Assembly: GCA_030639665.1 (NCBI GenBank)
Contig: DAOWCC010000065.1
Location: 1 to 11,580 of the forward strand
Source: Elusimicrobiota bacterium
Lineage (GTDB): Bacteria > Elusimicrobiota > Elusimicrobia > Elusimicrobiales > UBA9959
Reading direction: 5' to 3'
DNA: 11,580 bases
In this document: positions 5,445-11,580 of the stretch, one piece after another
Numbering within the stretch: position 1 is the stretch's first letter
Layout of the letters: every line of letters starts with the position of its first letter
Position numbers and translations under genes: made by a program
Notes under the pieces: generated by a model
Databases searched by the model: none
Seen by the model: the letters and a program-made list of their open reading frames with translations, nothing else
What the model was told of the DNA's origin: nothing

Positions 5445-6752
5445 TTAGACCTGAGCCACTATACCGTCCGCGTTAGCCGCATCGGGCAATATATTGTTTT
5501 TAGTCAGATATGTTCCGTCTAAAAATCTGCTTTCCGTTTTGTACACATTGCCGGAATCGTCAATCCTTAAAGCCTGTCCCCAGCCTAAATCAAGCCCTGA
5601 CAGAGAATTTCCGTTGACCACCACATGGCCGCCTTGTACTGAATAAAGGTTTCCATGCGCGTCAATTTTGAAATCTCTTACATTTCCTCTCGGAACATCT
5701 TCTACAGGGCTGTCCCATGTATGCCAGTGTCCTTCACTGCCGTCCAACAGTTTTCTATTGCCGTATGAGCCTTCCTCAAAAACATTTCCTTTAAACAGGG
5801 TAAACACCTTTCCGTCAGCATCCACGCTGAATTTGTCTACGCCGTCTCTGTCTACATGAGTAGTCGTGTAAAATTCGGTATGAGAGTATTCTCCGTCAAT
5901 GTCTCTCACTGTTCTTGAATGAAACTCGGTGCGGATATCCACTTCGGCGGGCACACGGGCCGCAACCTCTTGTTTCTTTGTGGCGGGATCCACCACAACT
6001 ATGATATCCTCTGCATTTTTGGCGTATCGCGCGTATACTTTATCGTCCGCGCCCGCTTGTATTGTCCTTAATGACGCGTCGCTAAAAATACTGTGGCTGA
6101 AAGTTGTTACATATTGTCCATCACGGTAGACCTTTCTCCTATCATTGGTGTATAAATGATCCTGTCCGTCCGAGCCTTTAATTACCTGCAGATTAGAAGC
6201 GTTTTTGGTTTTTAAAACCGTTTCCCATTCGCCCACATATTCCCCTTGCGCGTTCCACATACATCCTTCCTCATCAGGCATGGATTTCTGGATGGAGCGT
6301 CTGGAATCCCAGAATTTCCACCAAGGAGCGTCTTTAACAACACGGTACATATTGCCGTCGGGCGAGGTTACGAGATTATTAAGATTTTTCTGTTTGACTC
6401 CCTGTTTGTCTGATATTTTGATCAATGGCGGAGGAGCCATGGTCTTGGTCGCGGCCGGTTTAGCCTGTGTTATCACCGTGTCCGCAGATAATGGATCCGG
6501 AGAATCCAATTCCACCACATTGTTTCCATTTAACCCGCCGATGCCGCTATTATTGTTGCCGTCAAAAACATAATCCTGAATCTTTTTATTTGAGCCTACT
6601 CCATTATCTATGGACATTACCTCCATAGCGTCAATGTCCGTTCTTATATTGGCTGTGGAAACAACTACGGCTTTAGATTCGTTTACAAAAGCTCCGGCTG
6701 ATATCATTAAACCGCATATCCCGGAAGCGAAAATTTTTAGTATTTTGGCCAT
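5445..6752 (-). CDS. secreted protein with propeller-like short repeats, function unknown
   Basis: I do not recognise a named family. The 435-residue protein opens with a signal peptide (MAKILKIF, hydrophobic core, likely cleavage after SKA at residue 28), so it is exported. Residues 30-125 are low in structure, rich in N, G, D, S and P. From about 127 on, a strand-type motif recurs: LVTSPDGNMYRV (127-138), VIKGSDGQDHLYT (190-202), TIQAGADDKVYA (230-241), FSVDADGKVFTL (308-319), FKIDAHGNLYSV (361-372) and LRIDDSGNVYKT (395-406). This D-G-x-hydrophobic-Y spacing is typical of NHL/WD-like beta-propeller blades, giving about six. No anchor, lipobox or sorting motif is seen. AAGGAGA (6761-6767) lies eight bases before the ATG. 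A strong terminator follows. It may bind a ligand or partner at the cell surface, but no catalytic residues are evident. Confidence 0.8.
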   Translation of the reverse strand: MAKILKIFASGICGLMISAGAFVNESKAVVVSTANIRTDIDAMEVMSIDNGVGSNKKIQDYVFDGNNNSGIGGLNGNNVVELDSPDPLSADTVITQAKPAATKTMAPPPLIKISDKQGVKQKNLNNLVTSPDGNMYRVVKDAPWWKFWDSRRSIQKSMPDEEGCMWNAQGEYVGEWETVLKTKNASNLQVIKGSDGQDHLYTNDRRKVYRDGQYVTTFSHSIFSDASLRTIQAGADDKVYARYAKNAEDIIVVVDPATKKQEVAARVPAEVDIRTEFHSRTVRDIDGEYSHTEFYTTTHVDRDGVDKFSVDADGKVFTLFKGNVFEEGSYGNRKLLDGSEGHWHTWDSPVEDVPRGNVRDFKIDAHGNLYSVQGGHVVVNGNSLSGLDLGWGQALRIDDSGNVYKTESRFLDGTYLTKNNILPDAANADGIVAQV

Positions 6753-6781
6753 AAAATATTTCTCCTTACTTAGGTAATTCA

Positions 6782-6794
6782 GGGGATATTCCCC
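6782..6794 (-). promoter_or_regulatory. palindrome in the leader of the propeller-like gene
   Basis: GGGGATATTCCCC is a 13-bp inverted repeat within a run of seven C, about 30 bp before the start codon. AT-rich DNA just upstream on the minus strand (TATATTAATATCAT, about 6800-6813) could hold a -10 box, but no convincing -35 partner is placed correctly. It could be a 5'-leader hairpin or a regulator site. Confidence 0.3.
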
Positions 6795-6834
6795 CCCTTA
6801 TGATATTAATATAATTGACAGACACCCTTCAAAG

Positions 6835-6891
6835 TCGAAGGACCTATCTCCTCCTAGGTCTAAAGGGTATAAATCCTTCGATATTTTTTTT
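6835..6891 (+). terminator. terminator-shaped hairpin on the plus strand, or leader structure on the minus strand
   Basis: TCGAAGGA (6835-6842) pairs perfectly with TCCTTCGA (6874-6881), and GACCTA with TAGGTC (6841-6860) forms an alternative inner hairpin. On the plus strand the outer stem is followed by TATTTTTTTT, the layout of an intrinsic terminator, although no plus-strand gene lies upstream within 1.7 kb. On the minus strand it lies between the methyltransferase stop and the propeller-like gene, with GGAGGAGA in the inner loop. Confidence 0.45.
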
Positions 6892-6903
6892 GATTATTGC
6901 TGT

Positions 6904-7656
6904 TTATTTGTTTTTTTGAGCAAGGACTATAAGTCTATTGGTTTTAATTGAAAGTTTTTTTCCATCAAACCCTCCCCAGAATCTTAGAGGTTTAAAACCG
7001 GCTTTTTTAAGCGCGGCGCTTAAAGTTTGTTTATTGTAGAGGCGTGTGAAAAAAGTATTTTCAATGCATTGGTTTTTTGAAACTTTTATCCAGCGATTGT
7101 TTATTCCTTTCTTGTCTTTAGTGAATTCATGTTCTTGAAGAAGGAAGACTCCTTTCTTAATTTCAAGCCAATCAGTTTTTTTGAAATTATTAATTATAAA
7201 ATCGCTGTTTATTACATCTATCAAAAACAGGCCTTTGGGTTTAAGAGCTTTATTAACTCCTTTTAAAACCTTTATATCATCTGAAAATTTTGGAAAATAA
7301 CCAAAACTTGTAAACATGTTTAGAGCTGCGTCAAATTCATCTTTAAATTTTAATTTACGCATATCGCCGCAAATAAGGTTTATATCCAGTTTTAATTTTT
7401 TGGCTTTAGCTTTAGCTTCTTTTAAATATTCTTTTGAAAAATCATAACCGGTGACAATAAATCCTTTTTTGACAAGCAAAAGTGAATGTCTTGCCGGACC
7501 GCAGCATAAATCCAGTATTGTGGAATTCTTTTTAAGTTTCAGCTGCTTTAATATAAAACGGACTTCAAAAGGGGCTCTTTCAATGGCCACCGGGGATGCG
7601 GGATTGTAAAATGAGTTTTGAAAAAAATCCTTATGCCATTCATTTTTAATTTTCAT
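6904..7656 (-). CDS. class I SAM-dependent methyltransferase, substrate unknown
   Basis: The 250-residue product has the Rossmann-fold methyltransferase signatures in order: motif I ILDLCCGPARHS (residues 47-58), the acidic end of strand 2 in VTGYDFS (D72), LICGDMRKL (acidic residue for adenine contact), FDAALNMFTSFGYF (motif IV region) and LKPKGLFLIDVIN (post-motif strand). The N-terminus (WHKDFF...FYNP) and the C-terminal half resemble generic Methyltransf_25/11-type enzymes, which act on small molecules, tRNA or protein, so no substrate can be proposed. There are no membrane segments. CAGGAAACC just before the ATG supplies a usable ribosome-binding site. It follows guaA by 54 bp that include a strong hairpin, so it may be cotranscribed with the gua genes without a functional link. 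Confidence 0.85.
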   Translation of the reverse strand: MKIKNEWHKDFFQNSFYNPASPVAIERAPFEVRFILKQLKLKKNSTILDLCCGPARHSLLLVKKGFIVTGYDFSKEYLKEAKAKAKKLKLDINLICGDMRKLKFKDEFDAALNMFTSFGYFPKFSDDIKVLKGVNKALKPKGLFLIDVINSDFIINNFKKTDWLEIKKGVFLLQEHEFTKDKKGINNRWIKVSKNQCIENTFFTRLYNKQTLSAALKKAGFKPLRFWGGFDGKKLSIKTNRLIVLAQKNK

Positions 7657-7686
7657 TGGTTTCCTGTGGCCTAAAGCCTGTTGCCT

Positions 7687-7708
7687 ATCTGAAGCCTTAG
7701 CTTCAGAT
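7687..7708 (-). other. intercistronic hairpin directly after guaA
   Basis: ATCTGAAGC (7687-7695) and GCTTCAGAT (7700-7708) make a perfect nine-bp stem with a four-base loop. It starts two bases after the guaA stop codon. No T-tract follows on the minus strand, so it is more likely a stabilising or processing structure, or a leaky attenuator between guaA and the methyltransferase gene, than a full terminator. Confidence 0.6.
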
Positions 7709-7710
7709 GA

Positions 7711-9243
7711 TTACTCCCATTCAATGGTAGACGGGGGCTTTGAAGTAATATCATAAACAATTCTGTTTATGCCTTTAACTTCACTTACTATCCGGGAGGA
7801 TATTTTTTGCATAAGTTCATAAGGAAGCTTGGACCAGTCCGCTGTCATGCCGTCCACGCTTTCAACGCAGCGCACGGCTATCGTATTTTCATAGGAGCGT
7901 TCATCGCCCATAACGCCTACGGATTTAACGGGCAGCAGGACGCAGAAAGCCTGCCAAATTTTGTCATACCAGCCGAATTTCTTTATTTCATCGCGCATGA
8001 TTTTATCGGCTTTTTTTAATATATTTATTCGTTCTTGCGTGATATCGCCTATAATTCTTATGGCAAGGCCCGGACCGGGAAAGGGATGTTGCATTAAAAG
8101 TTCTTCCGGCATTTTCATGGAGCGGCCCAACTCTCTTACTTCGTCTTTAAAGAGAAATTTCAAGGGTTCTATTAATTTTAATTTCATTTTCTTAGGCAAG
8201 CCGCCGACATTATGATGGCTTTTGATAACCGCCGAAGGGCCTTTAACGGAAACGGATTCAATGATATCGGGATAAAGAGTTCCTTGGAGCAAAAAGCCCG
8301 CGTTTTTAATTTTTTTTGATTCTTTGTCAAAAACCTCTATAAAGGTTTTTCCTATTATTTTTCGTTTTCTTTCAGGAGATGATACCCCTTTAAGTTTTGA
8401 AAGAAATAATTTTGAAGCATCCACTATTTTAAGATTGAATTTGTATTTCTTATTAAAGACAGCGCGCATTCTCTCTTTATCGCCGGTTCTCAATAGTCCT
8501 GTATCCACAAAAATACAATAAAGTTTTTTGCCTATGGCTTTGCTTACTATAACGGAGGCAACCGAAGAATCCACTCCTCCGGAAAGGCCGCAGATAACGG
8601 AGCTGTTTTTCGCGTCTTTTTTTATATCGGCTATCGTTTCATTTAAGAAAGAAGCGGGAGACCATTGGTCTTTATAAAGGCATATCTTATGAGCGAAGTT
8701 TTTTAATATTTTAAGGCCGTAATCGGTATGATGAACTTCAGGATGGAATTGCAAAGCATAAAGCTTTTCCTTTTCATTTTCAAAACCGGCTATTTTAATA
8801 TCCGATGTGTTTGCCGATTTTTTAAAGCCCTTAGGCATTTTCTTTACTTCATCGCCATGGCTCATCCATACTTTTATTTTTTCCGGAACGCCGTTGAAAA
8901 GCGGGGATTTTTTAGAGGTTTTCAATATGCTAAAGCCGTATTCCCGTTTTTTTGACTTAATAACTTTTCCTCCGCGATCATGGCTTATAAGCTGCATGCC
9001 ATAGCATATTCCCAGAATAGGCAGGCCCAATTCAAATATTTTAGGGTCTACCTTTGGAGAATTTTTCGCGTAAATACTGGAGGGGCCGCCGGAAAGAATA
9101 ATTCCTTTAAGCTCTTTGGATGTGATTTCTTCCAACTTTGTTGAGCAGGGAAGTATTTCACAATAAACTTTCAGCTGGCGCAGGCGCCTGGCTATAAGTT
9201 GAGTGTATTGGCTGCCAAAATCCAGGATTAATATTTGATTCAT
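7711..9243 (-). CDS. guaA: GMP synthase (glutamine-hydrolysing)
   Basis: GuaA aminates XMP to GMP with ATP and glutamine. At 510 residues this is a complete two-domain enzyme. The N-terminal class I amidotransferase has ILDFGSQYTQLIARR, ILSGGPSS, the nucleophile in GICYGMQ (C80), and the His-Glu pair in LQFHPEVHHT. The ATP-pyrophosphatase domain has the P-loop GLSGGVDSSV, and the C-terminal dimerisation domain ends with the conserved KPPSTIEWE. No key residue is missing. It starts 13 bp after the guaB3 stop and has no Shine-Dalgarno in that gap (ACACTATTAAACT), so translation probably depends on coupling to guaB3. A nine-bp hairpin follows its stop. Confidence 0.98.
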   Translation of the reverse strand: MNQILILDFGSQYTQLIARRLRQLKVYCEILPCSTKLEEITSKELKGIILSGGPSSIYAKNSPKVDPKIFELGLPILGICYGMQLISHDRGGKVIKSKKREYGFSILKTSKKSPLFNGVPEKIKVWMSHGDEVKKMPKGFKKSANTSDIKIAGFENEKEKLYALQFHPEVHHTDYGLKILKNFAHKICLYKDQWSPASFLNETIADIKKDAKNSSVICGLSGGVDSSVASVIVSKAIGKKLYCIFVDTGLLRTGDKERMRAVFNKKYKFNLKIVDASKLFLSKLKGVSSPERKRKIIGKTFIEVFDKESKKIKNAGFLLQGTLYPDIIESVSVKGPSAVIKSHHNVGGLPKKMKLKLIEPLKFLFKDEVRELGRSMKMPEELLMQHPFPGPGLAIRIIGDITQERINILKKADKIMRDEIKKFGWYDKIWQAFCVLLPVKSVGVMGDERSYENTIAVRCVESVDGMTADWSKLPYELMQKISSRIVSEVKGINRIVYDITSKPPSTIEWE

Positions 9244-9256
9244 AGTTTAATAGTGT

Positions 9257-10423
9257 TTATTTTGTTTTACCCATGCCGACAGCTTGCGCTCTTTGCAGGA
9301 GCTTGCCTTCGCTTTTTATAGACGGTGCAATCACAATCTGAGCGAGCTGCATTTCTTTTATATTATGGCAACCCAAAGCGCCCATGGATGTTCTCAAGGC
9401 TCCAACCATATTCTGACTGCCGTCATCAACTTTTGCCGGTCCAAACAAAATTTCTTTCAAAGTTCCGGTAGTTCCAACATGCACCCTGGTGCCTCGCGGA
9501 AGATTTTGATGGGGAGTCGCCATGCCCCAATGGAAGCCCTGTCCCGGAGCTTCTTTCGCTTTGGCAAAAGGAGATCCTATCATTACGGCATCCGCTCCCG
9601 AAGCTATCGCTTTACAAACATCTCCGCCGGTTATCATTCCGCCGTCGGTGATTATGGGCACATATTTTCCCGTCTTTTTAAAATAAAAATCTCTGGCCGC
9701 GGCGCAATCTACGGTAGTTGTTACTTGAGGCACTCCTATGCCCAAAACGCCTCTTGTAGTGCAAGCCGCTCCCGGTCCGACTCCGACCAGCAATCCGCTA
9801 ACGCCTGTTTCCATAAGTTCAAGGGCTACTCTATAGGTTACGCAATTTCCCATTAAAACAGGTATTTTCATATCTTTTACGAATTTGGCTATATCCAAAG
9901 CCTTTTGTTTTTTTGATTCAAATTTTATGGTGATTACCGTGGATTGAACCACAAACATATCGGCGCCGGCGTCTCTCGCTATGGGCCCGAATTCAGCCGC
10001 GTTTTGAGGCACGCAGGATACCACGCATTGAACTTTGGCTTTTTTAATTTCCTTTACTCTTTTAGCTATAAGTTTCTTTTGTATCGGGGCTCTATAAATT
10101 TTTTGAAATAATGCCGTCACTTTTTCAGGAGGACAGTCTAACATGCTTTTTACCACTTCGGCGGGGTTATCGTATCTTGTGCTTATTCCGTCAAGATTTA
10201 GCACGCCTAAGCCGCCCAGTTTTCCCATGGCGATGGCAAATTCAACTCCGACCACGCCGTCCATGGCTGAGGCTAAAAAAGGTATTTTAAGTTTCTTTTT
10301 GGCTATCTCAAGGGAAACATCGGTATCATCAGGATCAACGGCTATATTTCCGGGTACAAGAGCTATTTCGTCAAAACCGTAGGTTTGTCTCGCTTCTCTG
10401 TTGCGGCCAATAAAATAGGACAT
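9257..10423 (-). CDS. guaB3: GuaB3-type IMP dehydrogenase family protein, lacking CBS domains
   Basis: IMP dehydrogenase oxidises IMP to XMP, the committed step to GMP. The 388-residue protein matches the GuaB3 subfamily: it opens with IGRNREARQTYGFDEIALVPG, has FAIAMGKLGGLGVLNLDG (64-81), and is about 100 residues shorter than canonical GuaB because the CBS (Bateman) insertion is absent. The nucleotide-regulated inhibition that CBS domains provide should therefore be missing. The catalytic loop is intact, GAACTTRGVLGIGVPQ with C221, followed by the phosphate-binding ITDGGMITGGD (258-268). This resembles the catalytically competent Cys-containing branch rather than actinobacterial GuaB3, which lacks the Cys as I recall. 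TAGGAGG lies five to six bases before the ATG, the best ribosome-binding site in the window. guaA follows within 13 bp, supporting a genuine role in GMP synthesis. Confidence 0.93.
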   Translation of the reverse strand: MSYFIGRNREARQTYGFDEIALVPGNIAVDPDDTDVSLEIAKKKLKIPFLASAMDGVVGVEFAIAMGKLGGLGVLNLDGISTRYDNPAEVVKSMLDCPPEKVTALFQKIYRAPIQKKLIAKRVKEIKKAKVQCVVSCVPQNAAEFGPIARDAGADMFVVQSTVITIKFESKKQKALDIAKFVKDMKIPVLMGNCVTYRVALELMETGVSGLLVGVGPGAACTTRGVLGIGVPQVTTTVDCAAARDFYFKKTGKYVPIITDGGMITGGDVCKAIASGADAVMIGSPFAKAKEAPGQGFHWGMATPHQNLPRGTRVHVGTTGTLKEILFGPAKVDDGSQNMVGALRTSMGALGCHNIKEMQLAQIVIAPSIKSEGKLLQRAQAVGMGKTK

Positions 10424-10444
10424 TTGCGCCTCCTAAAGGAATTT

Positions 10445-10496
10445 AAAAGACTATCTTAATTAAGATTGTAACATATTACTTTTAGGGAAGTCTTTT
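10445..10496 (-). promoter_or_regulatory. guaB3-guaA promoter with overlapping palindrome
   Basis: Read on the minus strand, TACAAT (10465-10470) is a good -10 box, about 41 bp before the guaB3 ATG. The -35 side is weak (AAGACT at 10489-10494). A perfect 14-bp palindrome ATCTTAATTAAGAT (10453-10466) overlaps the -10 box and the expected transcription start, a natural operator position. An outer pair of eight-bp inverted repeats, AAAAGACT (10445-10452) and AGTCTTTT (10489-10496), flanks the whole promoter. No purine riboswitch is present. The binding factor is unknown. Confidence 0.45.
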
Positions 10497-10547
10497 TCTT
10501 AAAATAACACTCAAAATACAGATGGTTTTTTATGCGTGATTAAAAAA

Positions 10548-11390
10548 TTATTTCATTAGAGAAAGTTCTTTTTTTGCCAGTTTAATTACTTCCGGCGGCA
10601 GGGACTTCTGCTCTTCGATTTTTAAATAATGATTTCGCGCTGAATTTTTATTATTTGATAAAAGATACAGACCGGCAAGATTAATTCTCGCTTGATAGAA
10701 AAGGGGATTTATCTTTAGCGACTTTTTAAAGTCCTCAATGGCCAACTCTTTCTTTCCCGAAAATCTTAAAACAACTCCTCTATTATTATAAAGTTCAGGA
10801 TTATTGCTTTGGTTTTTGATTGTTTTATCCAATATTAAAAGGGCTTCTTTATATTCGCCCAATTGCTGTAAAATAAGACATATATCCATTGTTTCATTGG
10901 TGGTTTTATTTTTCTTCTTTTGAGCGTATTTAAGAAGTTTTTTCGCTTTTTCCGGTTCATTGATTGATATTAAATACCATGAACCCTTCAAGAGGGCATA
11001 AGTGTTTTTTGATACTTTATCATTGGCGGATTTAACTATTGTATTTTTGTTTTCATCGGAAACGAGGTTAAAGTTTAATCTATAATGAATAAATTCATAT
11101 AAGATATTGTCAGGGTAAATCGAAGATATTTTTTTAGCCTGTTCAAGTTGAGAATCATTATCCGGGCCTATTTCAATTAATTTTACAGTTTCTTTTAATT
11201 CTTCATAATTTATATCGGCCATATTGGGATGAAAAGTGTTTACCAAATATTGTGTATCATCTTTTTTAGCGATATCCGATATTATCTCATTCATCACTGA
11301 TAGCGGTTCCAGAGCGGATGAGAAAGGTTTTTTATTCGCCATTTTAACAAGATAGCCCAAATGATTAATCAGTAAATTTCCGCGCTCCAA
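10548..11390 (-). CDS. TPR-repeat protein, 5' end not genuine
   Basis: The readable 280 residues are mostly helical. The C-terminal part has recognisable tetratricopeptide repeats: EALLILDKTIKNQSNNPELYNN and RFSGKKELAIEDFKKSLKINP (about residues 190-235), then YQARINLAGLYLLSNNKNSA. TPR arrays are protein-binding scaffolds, so no reaction can be assigned. The apparent start is a TTG (11388-11390) lying at a break: from residue 3 or 4 onward (RGNLLINHLGYL) the protein is continuous with an in-frame extension encoded on the opposite strand at 11391-11504. The true gene therefore begins further upstream and its real N-terminus, including any signal peptide, is not in the window. The 124 bp after its stop lead into the guaB3 promoter. 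Confidence 0.75.
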   Translation of the reverse strand: MERGNLLINHLGYLVKMANKKPFSSALEPLSVMNEIISDIAKKDDTQYLVNTFHPNMADINYEELKETVKLIEIGPDNDSQLEQAKKISSIYPDNILYEFIHYRLNFNLVSDENKNTIVKSANDKVSKNTYALLKGSWYLISINEPEKAKKLLKYAQKKKNKTTNETMDICLILQQLGEYKEALLILDKTIKNQSNNPELYNNRGVVLRFSGKKELAIEDFKKSLKINPLFYQARINLAGLYLLSNNKNSARNHYLKIEEQKSLPPEVIKLAKKELSLMK

Positions 11391-11580
11391 TGGTGGCCGA
11401 TAGAAGAAAGATTAAAAATAATTTCAAATTTTAAAAAAATCACTCCATATAGTGAAGAAAAAAATGCCATGTCTTTATATGATGCGGCAATCGGCAAATC
11501 GGACCGCGGAAATTTACTGATTAATCATTTGGGCTATCTTGTTAAAATGGCGAATAAAAAACCTTTCTCATCCGCTCTGG
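11309..11580. repeat. 80-bp inverted repeat at the right end, 120- to 112-bp centre
   Basis: Positions 11309-11384 are the exact reverse complement of 11505-11580 (76 bp), and with one mismatch the match extends to 11388/11501 (79 of 80). The right arm runs into the window edge, so its full length is unknown. Both arms encode the same stretch of the TPR protein. This is the signature of a fold-back chimera from strand-displacement amplification or assembly; a true inverted duplication cannot be excluded. Confidence 0.95.
11391..11580 (+). pseudogene. inverted upstream coding segment of the TPR gene
   Basis: In frame from 11391 the plus strand reads WWPIEERLKIISNF, KKITPYSEEKNAM, SLYDAAIGKSD and then RGNLLINHLGYLVKMANKK...SSAL, the last part identical to the start of the minus-strand TPR protein. 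There is no stop throughout. This is evidently the missing N-terminal portion, about 38 residues, of the same protein placed in the wrong orientation. I do not regard it as a separate gene. The start codon lies beyond the break or is lost. Confidence 0.75.

Noticed and set aside
6205..6573. 122-codon open frame on the plus strand
   Set aside because: Antisense to the propeller-like gene, with no ribosome-binding site or recognisable protein features.
9284..9856. 190-codon open frame on the plus strand
   Set aside because: It is wholly antisense to guaB3, whose protein is strongly conserved; composition (many S, H, R) is that of a shadow frame.
10424..10547. Purine riboswitch ahead of guaB3
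   Set aside because: No three-way junction with the conserved loop sequences; only palindromes overlapping a promoter are seen.

Overview
The window is AT-rich bacterial chromosomal DNA carrying core-metabolism genes. Nothing in it looks viral or plasmid-borne, and no transposase, integrase, rRNA or tRNA was seen. Two proteins have clear signal peptides, and one resembles the Lnb/DUF4105 periplasmic family, which suggests a diderm bacterium. Low GC, a GuaB3-type IMP dehydrogenase next to guaA, a quinolinate synthase and patchy Shine-Dalgarno use would fit an uncultured lineage such as Elusimicrobiota or Omnitrophota. That placement is inference only.

Layout. Positions 1-282 hold repeats: a 134-bp exact copy of positions 796-929, then two perfect 68-bp GC-rich tandem units. 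Next, on the minus strand, come a PduO-type ATP:cob(I)alamin adenosyltransferase (283-783) and a secreted DUF4105-like protein (847-1788). A divergent intergenic region leads into a plus-strand run: an Nfu/NifU C-terminal-domain protein, a PHP-domain phosphoesterase, a GDPD-family phosphodiesterase and NadA (to 5079). Small palindromes separate several of these genes. Positions 5080-5444 lie between convergent genes and hold a GC-rich structured element ending in a T-rich tract, plus a strong terminator hairpin. The rest is on the minus strand. In transcription order it reads: a 5'-incomplete TPR protein (10548-11390), guaB3 (9257-10423), guaA (7711-9243), a class I SAM methyltransferase (6904-7656) and a secreted propeller-like repeat protein (5445-6752).

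Functional links. GuaB3 and GuaA make consecutive steps, IMP to XMP to GMP, and are 13 bp apart, so they are almost certainly one operon. NadA needs a [4Fe-4S] cluster and Nfu proteins deliver such clusters, so their shared direction may be meaningful, although two unrelated genes lie between them.

Window ends. Both ends look structurally abnormal. At the right end, 80 bp of the TPR gene reappears inverted. The 114 bp between arms (11391-11504) reads in frame as the missing upstream part of the same protein. This is the pattern expected of an inverted amplification or assembly chimera, or of a real inverted duplication. At the left end, the 3' tail of the DUF4105-like gene is repeated directly. 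The interior genes look intact and trustworthy. No clearly new multi-gene system is visible; the most interesting unexplained item is the structured element at 5099-5240.
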